64,000 bases of DNA from Chryseobacterium gregarium DSM 19109 (GCF_000430845.1 NZ_KE387264.1:2750-66749), one strand, 5' to 3'. Shown: positions 39,064 to 47,695, counted from the stretch's first letter. Notes: generated by a model not told the origin, from the sequence alone. Program-made: numbers and translations.

Positions 39064-39687
39064 TTATCGTTTCCATTTTTCACTGGTTTCCCAATTGATA
39101 ATATCAATCTTTGGGTCTGTTGTTAAATAATGATTTCCATCTTCCAGGGCATCTTCATCCAGATAATAAAGATTGTTTTCCAGATCATCTTTAAAGGTTT
39201 CAATCAATTCAGCGGCTGAATCTGCAACTAAAATTCCTGTTTCATACTCATCATCAATAAAAATGATCTGTCCATAATTCCCGTGAGTGCCTGGCGCCAG
39301 GTCAAGATACAGACTTGTATGTGATCCGTCAAATGCAAATTTTATCCAGCTGATGTTATAAATATTGGCAGGATCAATTTCTTTGTCAGCTTTTTTAAGC
39401 AACATATTCATAAGTGCATACTGTTCTTTTCTGTACGTATAGTCTTCGATTATTCTGTCGATAGGAAAGAAGTCCATGCCGTAAAAAAGACTTCCGAAAT
39501 TTTCATCGCCGCTCAGTCCGTTATGCCATAAATAAAGTTCCTTGAAGTCATCGGGCAATTCTTTCCCGGTTATTTTCTCAAGTTCGTTAATTTCATTCCT
39601 GACCGCCGGTTTCTGTAACGAAAGCTCAATTATTTTTTCAGCATTTTCTTTAAGCCAGTGTTCAATTTTCTCTAAATTTTTTTTCAT
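39064..39687 (-). CDS. SMI1/KNR4 (SUKH) family immunity protein, 207 aa
   Basis: The hallmark features are complete: INELEKITGKELPDDFKELY (the 'lP.dy..ly' helix), LWHNGLSGDENFGSLFYGMD (the 'NG' turn), WIKFAFDGSHTSLYLDLAPG (the 'i.fa.dg....y.lD..p' strand), GQIIFIDDEYE and a terminal helix. It would bind a toxin domain in the cytoplasm. Flanking spacers are about 80-140 bases. Confidence 0.9.
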   Translation of the reverse strand: MKKNLEKIEHWLKENAEKIIELSLQKPAVRNEINELEKITGKELPDDFKELYLWHNGLSGDENFGSLFYGMDFFPIDRIIEDYTYRKEQYALMNMLLKKADKEIDPANIYNISWIKFAFDGSHTSLYLDLAPGTHGNYGQIIFIDDEYETGILVADSAAELIETFKDDLENNLYYLDEDALEDGNHYLTTDPKIDIINWETSEKWKR

Positions 39688-39830
39688 TTTTCAATTTTGT
39701 GTGGTAGTTTAGTATATTCCGCCGGTGTTTCGGAACTGAAATTATTCTCCTTAAAAAATAATTATCTGCCATCAGGCATATTTTGTAATCCATCCTGCAT
39801 CGAGTAAACATGGCTGCTGAAATATTCTTG

Positions 39831-40325
39831 TTATATGATTTGGTCTACATATTTTTTATTTAATGTTTTACCTGTAAGCTGGGTCATAAATGAAGAGAAA
39901 TCATCGGCAACCCATTCCGTTTCTTCAAATTCAGGTTCGCTTCCATAAACAATCTGTCCGTAACCGGCAGAAAGTAAAGAAATGGCAAAGCAGCAGTAAA
40001 AGTTTCTGCACGATAATAAGATGGGGATATGCCTGTCCCAAAATTCAATTATTTTTTTCTTGTCTTCATCAGTTTCGTCCGCATAACTTTCTAAGCTCAT
40101 CAATTCAAACTCATTCCATTGAAATTCATTTCCGATGGCACTGTTAAAGCTGTTCATGGTATTGAACCATGCTTTATTGTCCTTTGTGACGCAGATCTCA
40201 ATACCGGATATAAAATTCAGATAGTCTTCGGGTATCTTCTGATACCGGTCTAAAACTGCCGGATTTATTTTGTTCTTCTGATTCGGCAGGACGATAAAAC
40301 CGATATTCTCTAATTTTTCCTTCAT
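39831..40325 (-). CDS. SUKH-like immunity protein, 164 aa
   Basis: The start at 40325 (MKEKLENIGFIVLPNQKNKI) is preferred over an ATG at 40367. Features: RYQKIPEDYLNFISGIEICV (N-terminal helix), FWDRHIPILLSCRNFYCCFA (core strand replacing the usual 'pia.d..g..~'), YGQIVYGSEPEFEETEWVAD and a closing DDFSSFMTQL helix. This arrangement fits the SUKH superfamily. It is soluble and acidic. Confidence 0.75.
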   Translation of the reverse strand: MKEKLENIGFIVLPNQKNKINPAVLDRYQKIPEDYLNFISGIEICVTKDNKAWFNTMNSFNSAIGNEFQWNEFELMSLESYADETDEDKKKIIEFWDRHIPILLSCRNFYCCFAISLLSAGYGQIVYGSEPEFEETEWVADDFSSFMTQLTGKTLNKKYVDQII

Positions 40326-40419
40326 TGTTGTCAATTCAAATGGATCATTTTTATCAGGGTACAGCAAAGTTCAATTGAAAATTTTGCAGGTCAGCCTACC
40401 TGTTACAAATCCTTTTCTG

Positions 40420-40941
40420 CTATAGTATTTTTAAAGCTTTTGCGGTTTCTGTTCTCCAGGCTGCTGTATTTTCCGATTTTAAATTATAGTCTTCTGTGGA
40501 CAGATTGCGTAACTGAAATAACTCTTCTGATTTTTCAAAGCCAATCTTTAAGCCTACAGAAATATAATTTTCCAAATCGATTTCATCATCCGGATGGTCA
40601 TCAAAATAGTCAATCATGATGTCCATTAACATCAAATCTATATTTGTTCCGTAATCTTCATAAACTTCGTCATTTTCGAGTTCAAAATTGATGATGTGTC
40701 CAATTTCGTTATCGCTAATAAGCATGGTAAAACTTTCTCCACAGTCAAAAATAGGAATAATCTTTTTTCCGCTTAGGATTTTATAATTCAATATCGTGGG
40801 CAAATAAAAGTAGGCGCCGTCTACCTCTTCCACCCGGTATTTCAATTCCGGAATATTTCCGATATTTTCTAAAAAGACTTTTGGCAGTCCAAAATCCAAT
40901 AATTCTTTTACCCGGTTTTCTTTAGGGACAATGTAGGTCAT
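40420..40941 (-). CDS. SUKH-like hypothetical protein, 173 aa
   Basis: Features suggest a SUKH-type fold: LLDFGLPKVFLENIGNIPEL, PTILNYKILSGKKIIPIFDC, GESFTMLISDNEIGHIINFE, then a closing helix LMLMDIMIDYFDDHPDDEID. The order of strands and the final helix are consistent with SUKH, but the diagnostic N-terminal 'lP.~y' helix is weak. It is strongly acidic. An immunity role is contextual. Confidence 0.55.
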   Translation of the reverse strand: MTYIVPKENRVKELLDFGLPKVFLENIGNIPELKYRVEEVDGAYFYLPTILNYKILSGKKIIPIFDCGESFTMLISDNEIGHIINFELENDEVYEDYGTNIDLMLMDIMIDYFDDHPDDEIDLENYISVGLKIGFEKSEELFQLRNLSTEDYNLKSENTAAWRTETAKALKIL

Positions 40942-41014
40942 ACTATTAAAATTAAGGTGTTACAGCTTAGCGTTGGGGTGGGGTGGGGGCAATTCAACTC
41001 TAAAAGCCTTTCGT

Positions 41015-41054
41015 ATTGAAAATACTGAGGGGTTTCACTTCAGCCCGTCTTATA
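41015..41054. repeat. Spacer repeat copy
   Basis: ATTGAAAATACTGAGGGG followed by TTTCACTTCAGCCCGTCTT lies between the S41 peptidase stop and the next gene start. It is a copy of the diverged repeat shared by other spacers of the array. Confidence 0.5.
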
Positions 41055-41058
41055 CAAT

Positions 41059-42552
41059 TTAGTTTTTGCCCAATATCAAACTTCTTAATTTTTCAAGCTG
41101 TGTATCTGATTTCCAAAGAATCTGATCAACGTCTCTTTCAATTTTGATGTCAGGCTCAGTGCCAAACCCGTCTAAAATTTTTCCGTCTTTTTGAAAAGAA
41201 ACCATTGTGCTTATTTTTACGCGTATTTGTGAGTTGGGCAATTCAAATCTTTCGCTGTTGCCGCTTGAACCATCTGTTGCAATTCCAGCAATTTTTATAT
41301 TCGGGATGTTTTTAAAGGCTGCAACAAAAACAGATGCTGCACTAAAACTTTTTTCATTAGCTAATATATAAACAGGTTGGCCGTAATAAAAAGTCTGTTC
41401 AGCTATTTTCTTCCCATTGAATAATCCAAAATAATATTCGCTGTATTTTTTATTATCCAGTTCATACATTGGCCTGAAAGTTTTCAAAAATTTTGTAACA
41501 CTTCTTTGCTCCTGTTTATCCAATTCAGAAAAAGAAAATAAATTTCGGCGATGTAAACTTTCCCTGTATTCTTTTGGTAAAGGAACGGGAGCCCTTTGTT
41601 TTGTTGCATTCACTACATAAATAGAATCCGGGTGCACAAAGTATTTGGCCAGTTCGTAAGTTACATCACGGGTACCGCCGCCATTGCTTCTCACATCGAT
41701 AATCAAAGCTTTAGTGCTGTTTTGGACAGATTGCATGAAAGAATTGATCTTATCAAATAAAAGAGGAGCATCTTCTTTACTTACCATGGTAGGAATTTGC
41801 ATGTATCCTATTTGGTCTTTTATGTGGAAAAGCTGGCTGACAATTTCTTCTTTATTGTAGTCTTCATCTTTAACTAAAATGTATTTTCTCTCAAATTCAT
41901 CATCCCAATAGATTGACCTTTTTGCTCTTTCAACCGGAGCAACAAATAAAACCGTATCATTTTCAAGCGAGGAATCCGAAAGCGTCAATTTGATCTGCGC
42001 AGGTAATGGCTTGTTTAAAACAGTGTATATCTTTTGAATATCCCTAAGCTTTCTGACCGCTCTTGTAAAATATGCTTTCTCAGGAGCGGTTGTTTCTTCA
42101 GGAAGTATTTTCCGGAGAAAATTTTCGACCGGGATTTCATCAACCTTTTTAAGATAAGGGAATTTAGGATTCGATAATTCCAATTTCTTATTGTCATCTC
42201 TTTTTAATACAAGGACTTTATTGCCTTCAGGAGCATAAATAAATGGCAGGAAAAGGGAATCTCTGCTTTCATAATCCCTTAGAGAGGAATGCCTGTCACC
42301 AATTTTCCCGATTGTTTCAGCTAAAAATAATCCAAAATCTTCAGGCTGTGTCAAGTCTTTCAGATGGTGTTGATAATTTTCAAAATCTTTATTGAAGTTA
42401 TAACCGTTCAAATAAACATACGAAGAGTTTTCATGAAGCGTTTTCGTAAGGAATTCCAAGTCATGACGGACCTGTTGCTTTGATAAATTTTTCGTCTGGG
42501 CTTTTGAAATTATTGCTAATAAGCTAAAAAGTATTGTAAAAAGGAATTTCAT
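41059..42552 (-). CDS. Exported S41-family serine peptidase, 497 aa
   Basis: Start at 42552 (MKFLFTILFSLLAIISKAQT), which gives a clean signal peptide; the frame extends to 42582. The catalytic serine lies in NEKSFSAASVF (S about 404), within the C-terminal-processing-peptidase fold: ALIIDVRSNGGGTRDVTYEL, GQPVYILANEKSFSAAS and DGKILDGFGTEPDIKIERD. There is no obvious PDZ domain. S41 enzymes cleave C-terminal tails of periplasmic proteins or act as Tricorn-like peptidases. It is not a typical immunity gene. Its upstream region shares an element with the hydrolase at 46276. Confidence 0.85.
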   Translation of the reverse strand: MKFLFTILFSLLAIISKAQTKNLSKQQVRHDLEFLTKTLHENSSYVYLNGYNFNKDFENYQHHLKDLTQPEDFGLFLAETIGKIGDRHSSLRDYESRDSLFLPFIYAPEGNKVLVLKRDDNKKLELSNPKFPYLKKVDEIPVENFLRKILPEETTAPEKAYFTRAVRKLRDIQKIYTVLNKPLPAQIKLTLSDSSLENDTVLFVAPVERAKRSIYWDDEFERKYILVKDEDYNKEEIVSQLFHIKDQIGYMQIPTMVSKEDAPLLFDKINSFMQSVQNSTKALIIDVRSNGGGTRDVTYELAKYFVHPDSIYVVNATKQRAPVPLPKEYRESLHRRNLFSFSELDKQEQRSVTKFLKTFRPMYELDNKKYSEYYFGLFNGKKIAEQTFYYGQPVYILANEKSFSAASVFVAAFKNIPNIKIAGIATDGSSGNSERFELPNSQIRVKISTMVSFQKDGKILDGFGTEPDIKIERDVDQILWKSDTQLEKLRSLILGKN

Positions 42553-42621
42553 TTTTATTAACGGTTTTTTGTAATTGCGCATCGCCTAGGATTAACACAT
42601 TGCGCCACCCTCAACCCTATT

Positions 42622-42694
42622 CTGCTAAAATTAATGAATTATTATAATACCGGTCTAACAATTTCACAAAATAACTTTTCACAGATGATGGGTG
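42622..42694 (-). promoter_or_regulatory. Shared upstream element (copy 1)
   Basis: CTGCTAAAATTAATGAA (42622-42638) followed by a TATAAT-like box, CCGGT and ACAAAATAA is repeated almost identically at 47248-47318. Read on the minus strand it gives TTATTTTG, about 20 bases, then TATAAT and TTCATTAATTTTAGC, which looks like a Bacteroidota promoter. It lies between 70 and 145 bases upstream of the S41 gene start. Confidence 0.5.
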
Positions 42695-42750
42695 ATGCAG
42701 ATTATTATATTTGTTAAATAGTTGGAGCTGAAATTGAAATTCCGATTATT

Positions 42751-43038
42751 TCAGATGTATTTGTCATTGTTGTATTCGTGTCTTGTAATTCTACCGACCG
42801 TTATAATTCTGTAAGTATTGGAATTTATGGTTATTATTATATTGTTTTCAAGGTTGGTTGCATAAAAATTTTTCCCTATTTTTTGATAGTTTTCTTTTCG
42901 AGTTTGTTTTAAGATGTTAAAAAGAAATGTTTCAATTTCATTTTTAGAGTAATCTGTTTTTAATTTTTTATTAATTCGCCCATAGACCAATTCTGTGTAG
43001 CAAACGTTATCAAGGATTTTACTTTTGTCAATATTCAT
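42751..43038 (-). CDS. DUF3781 family protein, 95 aa
   Basis: A small soluble protein matching DUF3781: LDNVCYTELVYGRINKKLKT, then a helix, and IGKNFYATNLENNIIITINS, NTYRIITVGRI at the end. The family is uncharacterised and usually about 85-100 residues, so it is full length. Base composition of this gene and its surroundings is lower in G+C than average, in keeping with recent acquisition. An immunity role is only contextual. Confidence 0.75.
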   Translation of the reverse strand: MNIDKSKILDNVCYTELVYGRINKKLKTDYSKNEIETFLFNILKQTRKENYQKIGKNFYATNLENNIIITINSNTYRIITVGRITRHEYNNDKYI

Positions 43039-43135
43039 TTTCTTTTGTCGGGTTTCTGATACCCTTCATTTTAAAACATTTACCGCCAACGTTCAGAGTC
43101 CTGCCTTCAGGCATAGATTATACGATTAAAGTTCA

Positions 43136-43183
43136 GTCAAAAAACTGTTGTTTAGTCTTTATTTCAGCATGCCTGGCGCAAAA
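43136..43183. repeat. Spacer repeat copy
   Basis: GTCAAAAAACTGTTGTTTAG, then TCTTTATTTCAGCATGCCTG and GCGCAAAAC, lies just before the stop side of the CbrC gene. It is a diverged copy of the repeat with core TTTCAGCCCGCCTGANGCAAA. Confidence 0.5.
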
Positions 43184-43220
43184 CTTCTGTTGGCTGCTGC
43201 CTTCTTCTTAAGTTATTCTT

Positions 43221-43763
43221 TTAGTCACAATCAACATGCAGCCTGTGTTTTCCACAGTTGACACAGCGAAATAAATAACCCACTAAACTTCCGTCTTTTG
43301 AAAGATGTGTTCTGATCAATTCAGGGTCATAGCCGTTATTATCGATATCATCATTCAGTTCTTCCGCTATGGGTTCTATGGTCTGCGTGTCGGCATAACC
43401 GATAAAAGCACACGGTTCATTACAGTGTGTCAACCAGACTTCCTGCTGCCAGGAAGAATAACCCGGTGTCCTGTTTGTAATTTCAAGCAACAGCTCTTTT
43501 GGAATCGCCGGTGCCGGATCATTTGGATCAGGTGAAATCCCTTCAATTCCACAGTAATCATTAAATTCCCCATCATATTTTTCAGAAGCTTTACCATTTG
43601 TAATACACCAGGGACAGATGTATTCAGGGTCTTCTGTGCTGTAAAACGAACCTGTATACTTCATTTGTCTTTTTTCGTTACAGACAGAACAAGTTCCTTC
43701 AGCTTTTTCAAAAATGTCTAAGCCGTATGCATTCGGACTGTATTTAAATTTTGGTAATTCCAT
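43221..43763 (-). CDS. cbrC: CbrC / UPF0167 family protein
   Basis: Start at 43763 (MELPKFKYSPNAYGLDIFEK). A 180-residue protein with the classical UPF0167/CbrC layout: CSVCNEKRQMKYTGSFYS and CPWCI near the N-terminus (zinc-ribbon-like cysteines), WLTHCNEPCAFIGYAD in the middle, and CVNCGKHRLHVDCD at the C-terminus. CbrC of E. coli gives tolerance to a colicin, so this family is tied to bacteriocin immunity. It is probably cytoplasmic with structural zinc. The symbol is by family; orthology was not tested. Confidence 0.85.
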   Translation of the reverse strand: MELPKFKYSPNAYGLDIFEKAEGTCSVCNEKRQMKYTGSFYSTEDPEYICPWCITNGKASEKYDGEFNDYCGIEGISPDPNDPAPAIPKELLLEITNRTPGYSSWQQEVWLTHCNEPCAFIGYADTQTIEPIAEELNDDIDNNGYDPELIRTHLSKDGSLVGYLFRCVNCGKHRLHVDCD

Positions 43764-43847
43764 CTTTTTATATCTTAACGGGTGTCTGGTTAATATTGTC
43801 AATAAGGATACGAGACCCTATGTCCGGTCAGGCAATCTTAAAGTTTC

Positions 43848-43895
43848 ATTACGAAACGGCTGCTGGTTTTGCCCTTCAACCGCCTGATGCAAACC
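43848..43895. repeat. Spacer repeat copy
   Basis: ATTACGAAACGGCTGCTGG, TTTTGCCCTTCAACCGCC, TGATGCAAACC. It aligns base by base with the copy at 44542-44590 (shared CGGCTG, GGTTTTG, TTCA.CC, GCCTGA.GCAAACC), although the flanking genes are unrelated. Confidence 0.6.
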
Positions 43896-43918
43896 TATTG
43901 TAGTGTACTGTTTTCTGT

Positions 43919-44464
43919 TTAATCTGTCCACCAAAACGGGTCCGGAGATGATGGGTCATGGTCTAACCATTTGGTAAACCACTGCAGAAATGTCATGGGT
44001 GGCCGGCAGGGTGAAATTCCAACATCCGTTATCTGCCAGACAAAGCCCTGCTGCCCGCCGGAAATGATAAGTGTCCAATCCATGCCGCAACCGTCAGTTC
44101 CTAAATAAATATTCCCGTCAAATATTCGGTCCTGCAATTCTGTATTTTCTGCCTCATCGCCTTCCCAGATCCATTGTTCTGAAAATGGAAAAGGCTTACG
44201 GATGTTTTCAAATGTCCATGCTTTTTTTTGTGCGTCGGACCACCAGATTTCATCAGTCCCTATAGGCTTGATCCCGTATTCCGGCGGTCCGTCCCCTCCG
44301 TTACCGATATACTGAATGAACAGCTTATAGTCAGCCGGAAGAATAATCCGGTTTTCTGTTTCGAACTTTTCAACGGTACCGGCAGATAAAACCGGATTAA
44401 ATTTCAGGGCAGTCTTGTCAAGCCTGTCCTTCAGGGTCATTATTTTCTCGTATTGTGATGTCAT
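43919..44464 (-). CDS. SMI1/KNR4 (SUKH) family immunity protein, 181 aa
   Basis: Start at 44464 (MTSQYEKIMTLKDRLDKTAL). Complete SUKH-1 hallmarks: VEKFETENRIILPADYKLFI, QYIGNGGDGPPEYGIKPI, GNIYLGTDGCGMDWTLIISG and GFVWQITDVGISPCRPP, then FLQWFTKWLDHDPSSPDPFW. It is soluble and acidic. Members neutralise nuclease and other toxin domains. Confidence 0.9.
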   Translation of the reverse strand: MTSQYEKIMTLKDRLDKTALKFNPVLSAGTVEKFETENRIILPADYKLFIQYIGNGGDGPPEYGIKPIGTDEIWWSDAQKKAWTFENIRKPFPFSEQWIWEGDEAENTELQDRIFDGNIYLGTDGCGMDWTLIISGGQQGFVWQITDVGISPCRPPMTFLQWFTKWLDHDPSSPDPFWWTD

Positions 44465-44541
44465 AACATAAGGCAATGTTCCGCAGCTTTGCATCCGGGC
44501 AGGCAATCGAAGCACAAAAGCTGAATTATTACTAAAGTACC

Positions 44542-44590
44542 ATTGAAAAACGGCTGTCGGGTTTTGTCTTTCAGCCCGCCTGAAGCAAAC
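44542..44590. repeat. Spacer repeat copy (best example)
   Basis: ATTGAAAAACGGCTGTCGGG, TTTTGTCTTTCAGCCCGCC, TGAAGCAAAC. This is the clearest copy of the diverged repeat. It lies between the SUKH gene at 43919 and the DUF1963-like gene at 44613. Confidence 0.6.
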
Positions 44591-44612
44591 CCTTTATTGT
44601 GCACGCATGGTA

Positions 44613-45212
44613 TCAGCTCTGCCATAGGAATTTTGCCGTTTTTCCTTTTGTGCAGTCAAATAAATAAGCAACTCCGCCGCCGCCGAAATTCATTGCCGTT
44701 CTATGGTCGGGACCTTCTTCTAATTGAGCGACAAATCTCATCGGTTTGTTACAGCAGTCGCATTCAGGCGTTTCGTCTCCCTGGATCCAGGCCGGTTCGC
44801 CATATAACTGCCCCAGAACCTCTCTTTTATTTCCTTTCCAATTTTCTCGGGCACTGTCATAATCAATGTCTTCGGTTTTAACCAGGGTTACCCCGTATTC
44901 GGTATCTCTAACGGATAATTCAGCATCAGCCGGTTTGAAAAATTCAAGATTTTCCCCGTCAACAATAAGCGCTTTGTTCCCACCACCTTCGGCATCCCAT
45001 TCATCACACATTCCGGGATCATTATTGCACATGAAAATCAGTTCAATTCCAATGTCCGTTTTTATTTTCCCCTGATATTGCATTTCCGCCTTACAGGTTC
45101 TGCATTCGGGCCAATCAATAGTTTTGTCAATTTCTCTGACAGGAAGCCCTCCAAAACCGGTTTCTTCAAGTCTGTTATTTTTTGTAGGGTCGTTAATTAA
45201 TAGTTTTATCAT
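44613..45212 (-). CDS. DUF1963/YwqG-like protein, 199 aa
   Basis: The pattern GFGGLPVREIDKTIDWPECR (a 'GG.P..p....WP.C..C' opening), CKAEMQYQGKIKTDIGIELI, CNNDPGMCDEWDAEGGG and a final CDCCNKPMRFVAQL segment correspond to the DUF1963/YwqG group with extra cysteine pairs that probably bind zinc. The family recurs in polyimmunity loci. It is soluble. Confidence 0.7.
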   Translation of the reverse strand: MIKLLINDPTKNNRLEETGFGGLPVREIDKTIDWPECRTCKAEMQYQGKIKTDIGIELIFMCNNDPGMCDEWDAEGGGNKALIVDGENLEFFKPADAELSVRDTEYGVTLVKTEDIDYDSARENWKGNKREVLGQLYGEPAWIQGDETPECDCCNKPMRFVAQLEEGPDHRTAMNFGGGGVAYLFDCTKGKTAKFLWQS

Positions 45213-45541
45213 CTGGTTTTTGTTTAAAGTTGCAGTTGTTTTTTTAATGCACAGACAGTTTCTGAATTAACGTAATAATAAATCTGAATTATATGCTGTT
45301 AAAATTAAATCAAATAATGATAGAAGCATATTTTTACTTTTTCAATAGTAATGTAATGTCGTAACTCCTCTTTTTTTCGTGTCTGCATTAACGGTTGGCT
45401 TGCTCTTTATTCTTTTGTGTTTGAGTGGAAACATTATTCCACCATACTCAAATCGGGTAGAAAAACTGAATTACGATTTGGCTGCAATTGAAAAACTACT
45501 GTTGTATTTTACGCTTCTGCCCGGCGGCCTATGGAATCGCT
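45213..45541. other. Spacer region, no gene supported
   Basis: A 329-base spacer, the longest within the array. A plus-strand frame (45379-45744) overlaps the next gene and is judged a shadow. A spacer repeat copy lies at 45487-45529. Confidence 0.45.
45487..45529. repeat. Spacer repeat copy
   Basis: ATTGAAAAACTACTGTTGT, ATTTTACGCTTCTGCCCG, GCGGCC. It keeps the ATTGAAAAAC lead and the CTTC.GCCCG core of the repeat, 12 bases from the stop of the following gene. Confidence 0.5.
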
Positions 45542-46072
45542 TTATTCTTCCCACCAATAGATGCTGTCAATTTTTCCGGTTCCTTTTTCAGTTTTTTGGA
45601 TTACAATTTCAAAATTTACTTTTCCGTCTTCATCATCATTATCATCATTGTCTTCAGGGTCAAACATCTGCCGGACGGTTAAATCATAATGCCCGTTTTC
45701 AATCCGGACCATTAAATCAGAATTATGGTCAGCCGGAATTTTAGTGTCCTCAAATTGGGCTGACATGGTTAAGTCTTCATAATTGGTGAGATAAAGTTTT
45801 CCGTCCGTTACTTCAATGGCAGAAGTGAATTCTCGGAATGCCTGTTTACCTGAAGATCTGTCCGCAAAAGAAACGGTCCATTCGTTTTGAGCGCCTGTTG
45901 ACCAGAAAATAATATTCCTGTTGTTCATTTCGTCAATAAAATGTTTCATAAGCTGACTTAATTCCCAATCTTCATCAACAAATGATCGGTAAGCGGCAGA
46001 ATTTACGAGGGCTAAAAAACCGGAATCGTCCGTAATGTTCAGTTTTTGAGTTGTATTAAGTAATGGAGACAT
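45542..46072 (-). CDS. Hypothetical immunity-type protein, 176 aa
   Basis: A soluble acidic protein. It reads like a conserved small family: VDEDWELSQLMKHFIDEMNN, NIIFWSTGAQNEWTVSFADR, KQAFREFTSAIEVTDGKLYL, EDLTMSAQFEDTKIPADH and an acidic patch DPEDNDDNDDEDGK. I recall similar proteins as widespread hypotheticals but know no function. The context suggests immunity. Confidence 0.6.
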   Translation of the reverse strand: MSPLLNTTQKLNITDDSGFLALVNSAAYRSFVDEDWELSQLMKHFIDEMNNRNIIFWSTGAQNEWTVSFADRSSGKQAFREFTSAIEVTDGKLYLTNYEDLTMSAQFEDTKIPADHNSDLMVRIENGHYDLTVRQMFDPEDNDDNDDEDGKVNFEIVIQKTEKGTGKIDSIYWWEE

Positions 46073-46275
46073 CTTTTATTTATTTCAGGTGAGATTTTCA
46101 AGGTAGGATGGTGGTGTTCTTTTAAATGCACTTTTTTAAATTGCCGGTACCGTTCAGGAAATGCTGAGGCATCTGCGGGAATTGGAACTGTATTATTCTA
46201 GGCCGCACAAAGCGAAGTATGAAAAGACACTCCTGCAGGCCGCAAACAATAGCTGTGCAAATTCCTAATTTTTGC

Positions 46276-47190
46276 TTATGATTTTTTAATTTCCTGTTTT
46301 TTTATCCAACGAATTGCATTCTTCATAGGTTCCTCAGAAGCTGAAAATGCTGTATTGTGCCCTAATTGCGGAAATAACTGATATTCATAATGCTTCCCTT
46401 TACGTTTTAACCGGTCAAGATATTCTATTGATAAATGTACGGGAACCTGAATGTCTTTGCCTCCAAAAATCCAGAGCCCCGGAACTGATAATCCGGAAAG
46501 GATATCGTTGGGATTGGTGTCAGTAAACTCATACCGGTCCGGATCATTGAATATATGTTTTCTTGCCTCTTCTTCTGAATGGGTATCCCAGAAACTCTTA
46601 TTTCCGCCGGTATAAAATTGGAATCTCAATTGTTCTTTAACCGTTATCAGTGCTCCGCTGAATATAGTCATAAATCTGACTTTCTTATTTTTTTCTGCAG
46701 CCATCGGAATGATCCATCCGGCCTGGCTGGCGCCAATTAAACCTATGGGTATATGATCATTTGATAAAAAGTTATACAACGTGTTGACAGCAGCACTCGC
46801 ATCTAAGGATAAAAGATTCAGGTTTGAAAAATCAACATTGTTAGTTCCTACTTCAGGGCCGGCATAGACACCGGCAGATTCTCCGACTCCGCGTTTATCA
46901 TACGTTAAAACGGCAATTCCGTTATTGGCCAGGATTTCAGCAAATTTTACCGTTCTTTTTTCCTGTCCGGATCCATGAACAATGACAACGGCTGCCTGTA
47001 TGTGGTCTGGTGTAAAAATAGTTCCGGACAGTGTGTCCCCTTCACTGACAAATTTTATTTCTTTGGCCGTAAAGTCCGGCGGAGTTGCTGATGCATAACC
47101 AGCGACGAAAAACAATAACATGAAGAGAGAATACCTGCGCAATGTTTTTGCTTTCAGAATGCTTTTAAAAAGTACCGGTTTGGTTTTCAT
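46276..47190 (-). CDS. Exported alpha/beta hydrolase, 304 aa
   Basis: The start at 47190 (MKTKPVLFKSILKAKTLRRY) precedes a signal sequence (SLFMLLFFVAGYASA). Hydrolase motifs: VIVHGSGQEKRT (oxyanion region), TYDKRGVGES, nucleophile S155 in GLIGASQAGW, and histidine in QLGHNTAFS near residue 285. It resembles the dienelactone-hydrolase/BAAT-like branch that acts on small esters or peptides. It is likely periplasmic. An upstream element is shared with the S41 gene at 41059. Confidence 0.8.
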   Translation of the reverse strand: MKTKPVLFKSILKAKTLRRYSLFMLLFFVAGYASATPPDFTAKEIKFVSEGDTLSGTIFTPDHIQAAVVIVHGSGQEKRTVKFAEILANNGIAVLTYDKRGVGESAGVYAGPEVGTNNVDFSNLNLLSLDASAAVNTLYNFLSNDHIPIGLIGASQAGWIIPMAAEKNKKVRFMTIFSGALITVKEQLRFQFYTGGNKSFWDTHSEEEARKHIFNDPDRYEFTDTNPNDILSGLSVPGLWIFGGKDIQVPVHLSIEYLDRLKRKGKHYEYQLFPQLGHNTAFSASEEPMKNAIRWIKKQEIKKS

Positions 47191-47247
47191 TTTTTTAAAT
47201 TCTTTTAAATTAATTAAGGTAAAGCATTGCAACTTTAAAACAATGTC

Positions 47248-47318
47248 CTGCTAAAATTAATGAATAATTATAGAGCCGGTATAACTTTATTTTACAAAAT
47301 AATTACAGATTATCTGAA
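47248..47318 (-). promoter_or_regulatory. Shared upstream element (copy 2)
   Basis: CTGCTAAAATTAATGAA (47248-47264) then TATAG/CCGGT and ACAAAATAA: nearly identical to the element at 42622-42694, 4.6 kb away and before an unrelated exported enzyme gene. On the minus strand it contains TTTTG and TATAAT boxes about 22 bases apart. Confidence 0.5.
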
Positions 47319-47329
47319 GTCCCGGGATA

Positions 47330-47695
47330 TCATTCCCAGGTTTCCCATTCACCGATTTGAAAATCATATTTTGCGTATTCTCCTGTGTCCGTAAATTCCG
47401 AAGCGGTCATCCTTATTTCAAAAATTGAGTCTTCGTTCCAGCCTGCTGTAAAGAAGACTGCTTCTTTTGTTAACAGTGCCGTGGCATGATCTTCGTCCGG
47501 ATGATTAAAATACAGTCCGTAATCGTGTTCCTCTGATACCTTATAATTGTAACTTAATAATCTTTCTTTTAATTCCTGAAACTGCTGTTCCGTAAAGGGA
47601 ACCAGGTTTTCTTCATGGTCGAAAAAGTATTCATCATCGGTTGCCTGTTCTTTTTCTTTGGTTTCGATCCTGTAGAGTGAAATGTCGTAACTCAT
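47330..47695 (-). CDS. Hypothetical immunity-type protein, 121 aa
   Basis: A compact acidic soluble protein beginning MSYDISLYRIETKEKEQATD, with LKERLLSYNYKVSEEHDYGL and AVFFTAGWNEDSIFEIRMTA. The MSYDISLY opening is common in small conserved hypotheticals near immunity genes. The fold is likely alpha+beta. No function is known. Confidence 0.55.
   Translation of the reverse strand: MSYDISLYRIETKEKEQATDDEYFFDHEENLVPFTEQQFQELKERLLSYNYKVSEEHDYGLYFNHPDEDHATALLTKEAVFFTAGWNEDSIFEIRMTASEFTDTGEYAKYDFQIGEWETWE

Noticed and set aside
45379..45744. 121-codon plus-strand frame
   Set aside because: It overlaps the opposite-strand 176-aa gene for its second half and shows shadow-like composition.
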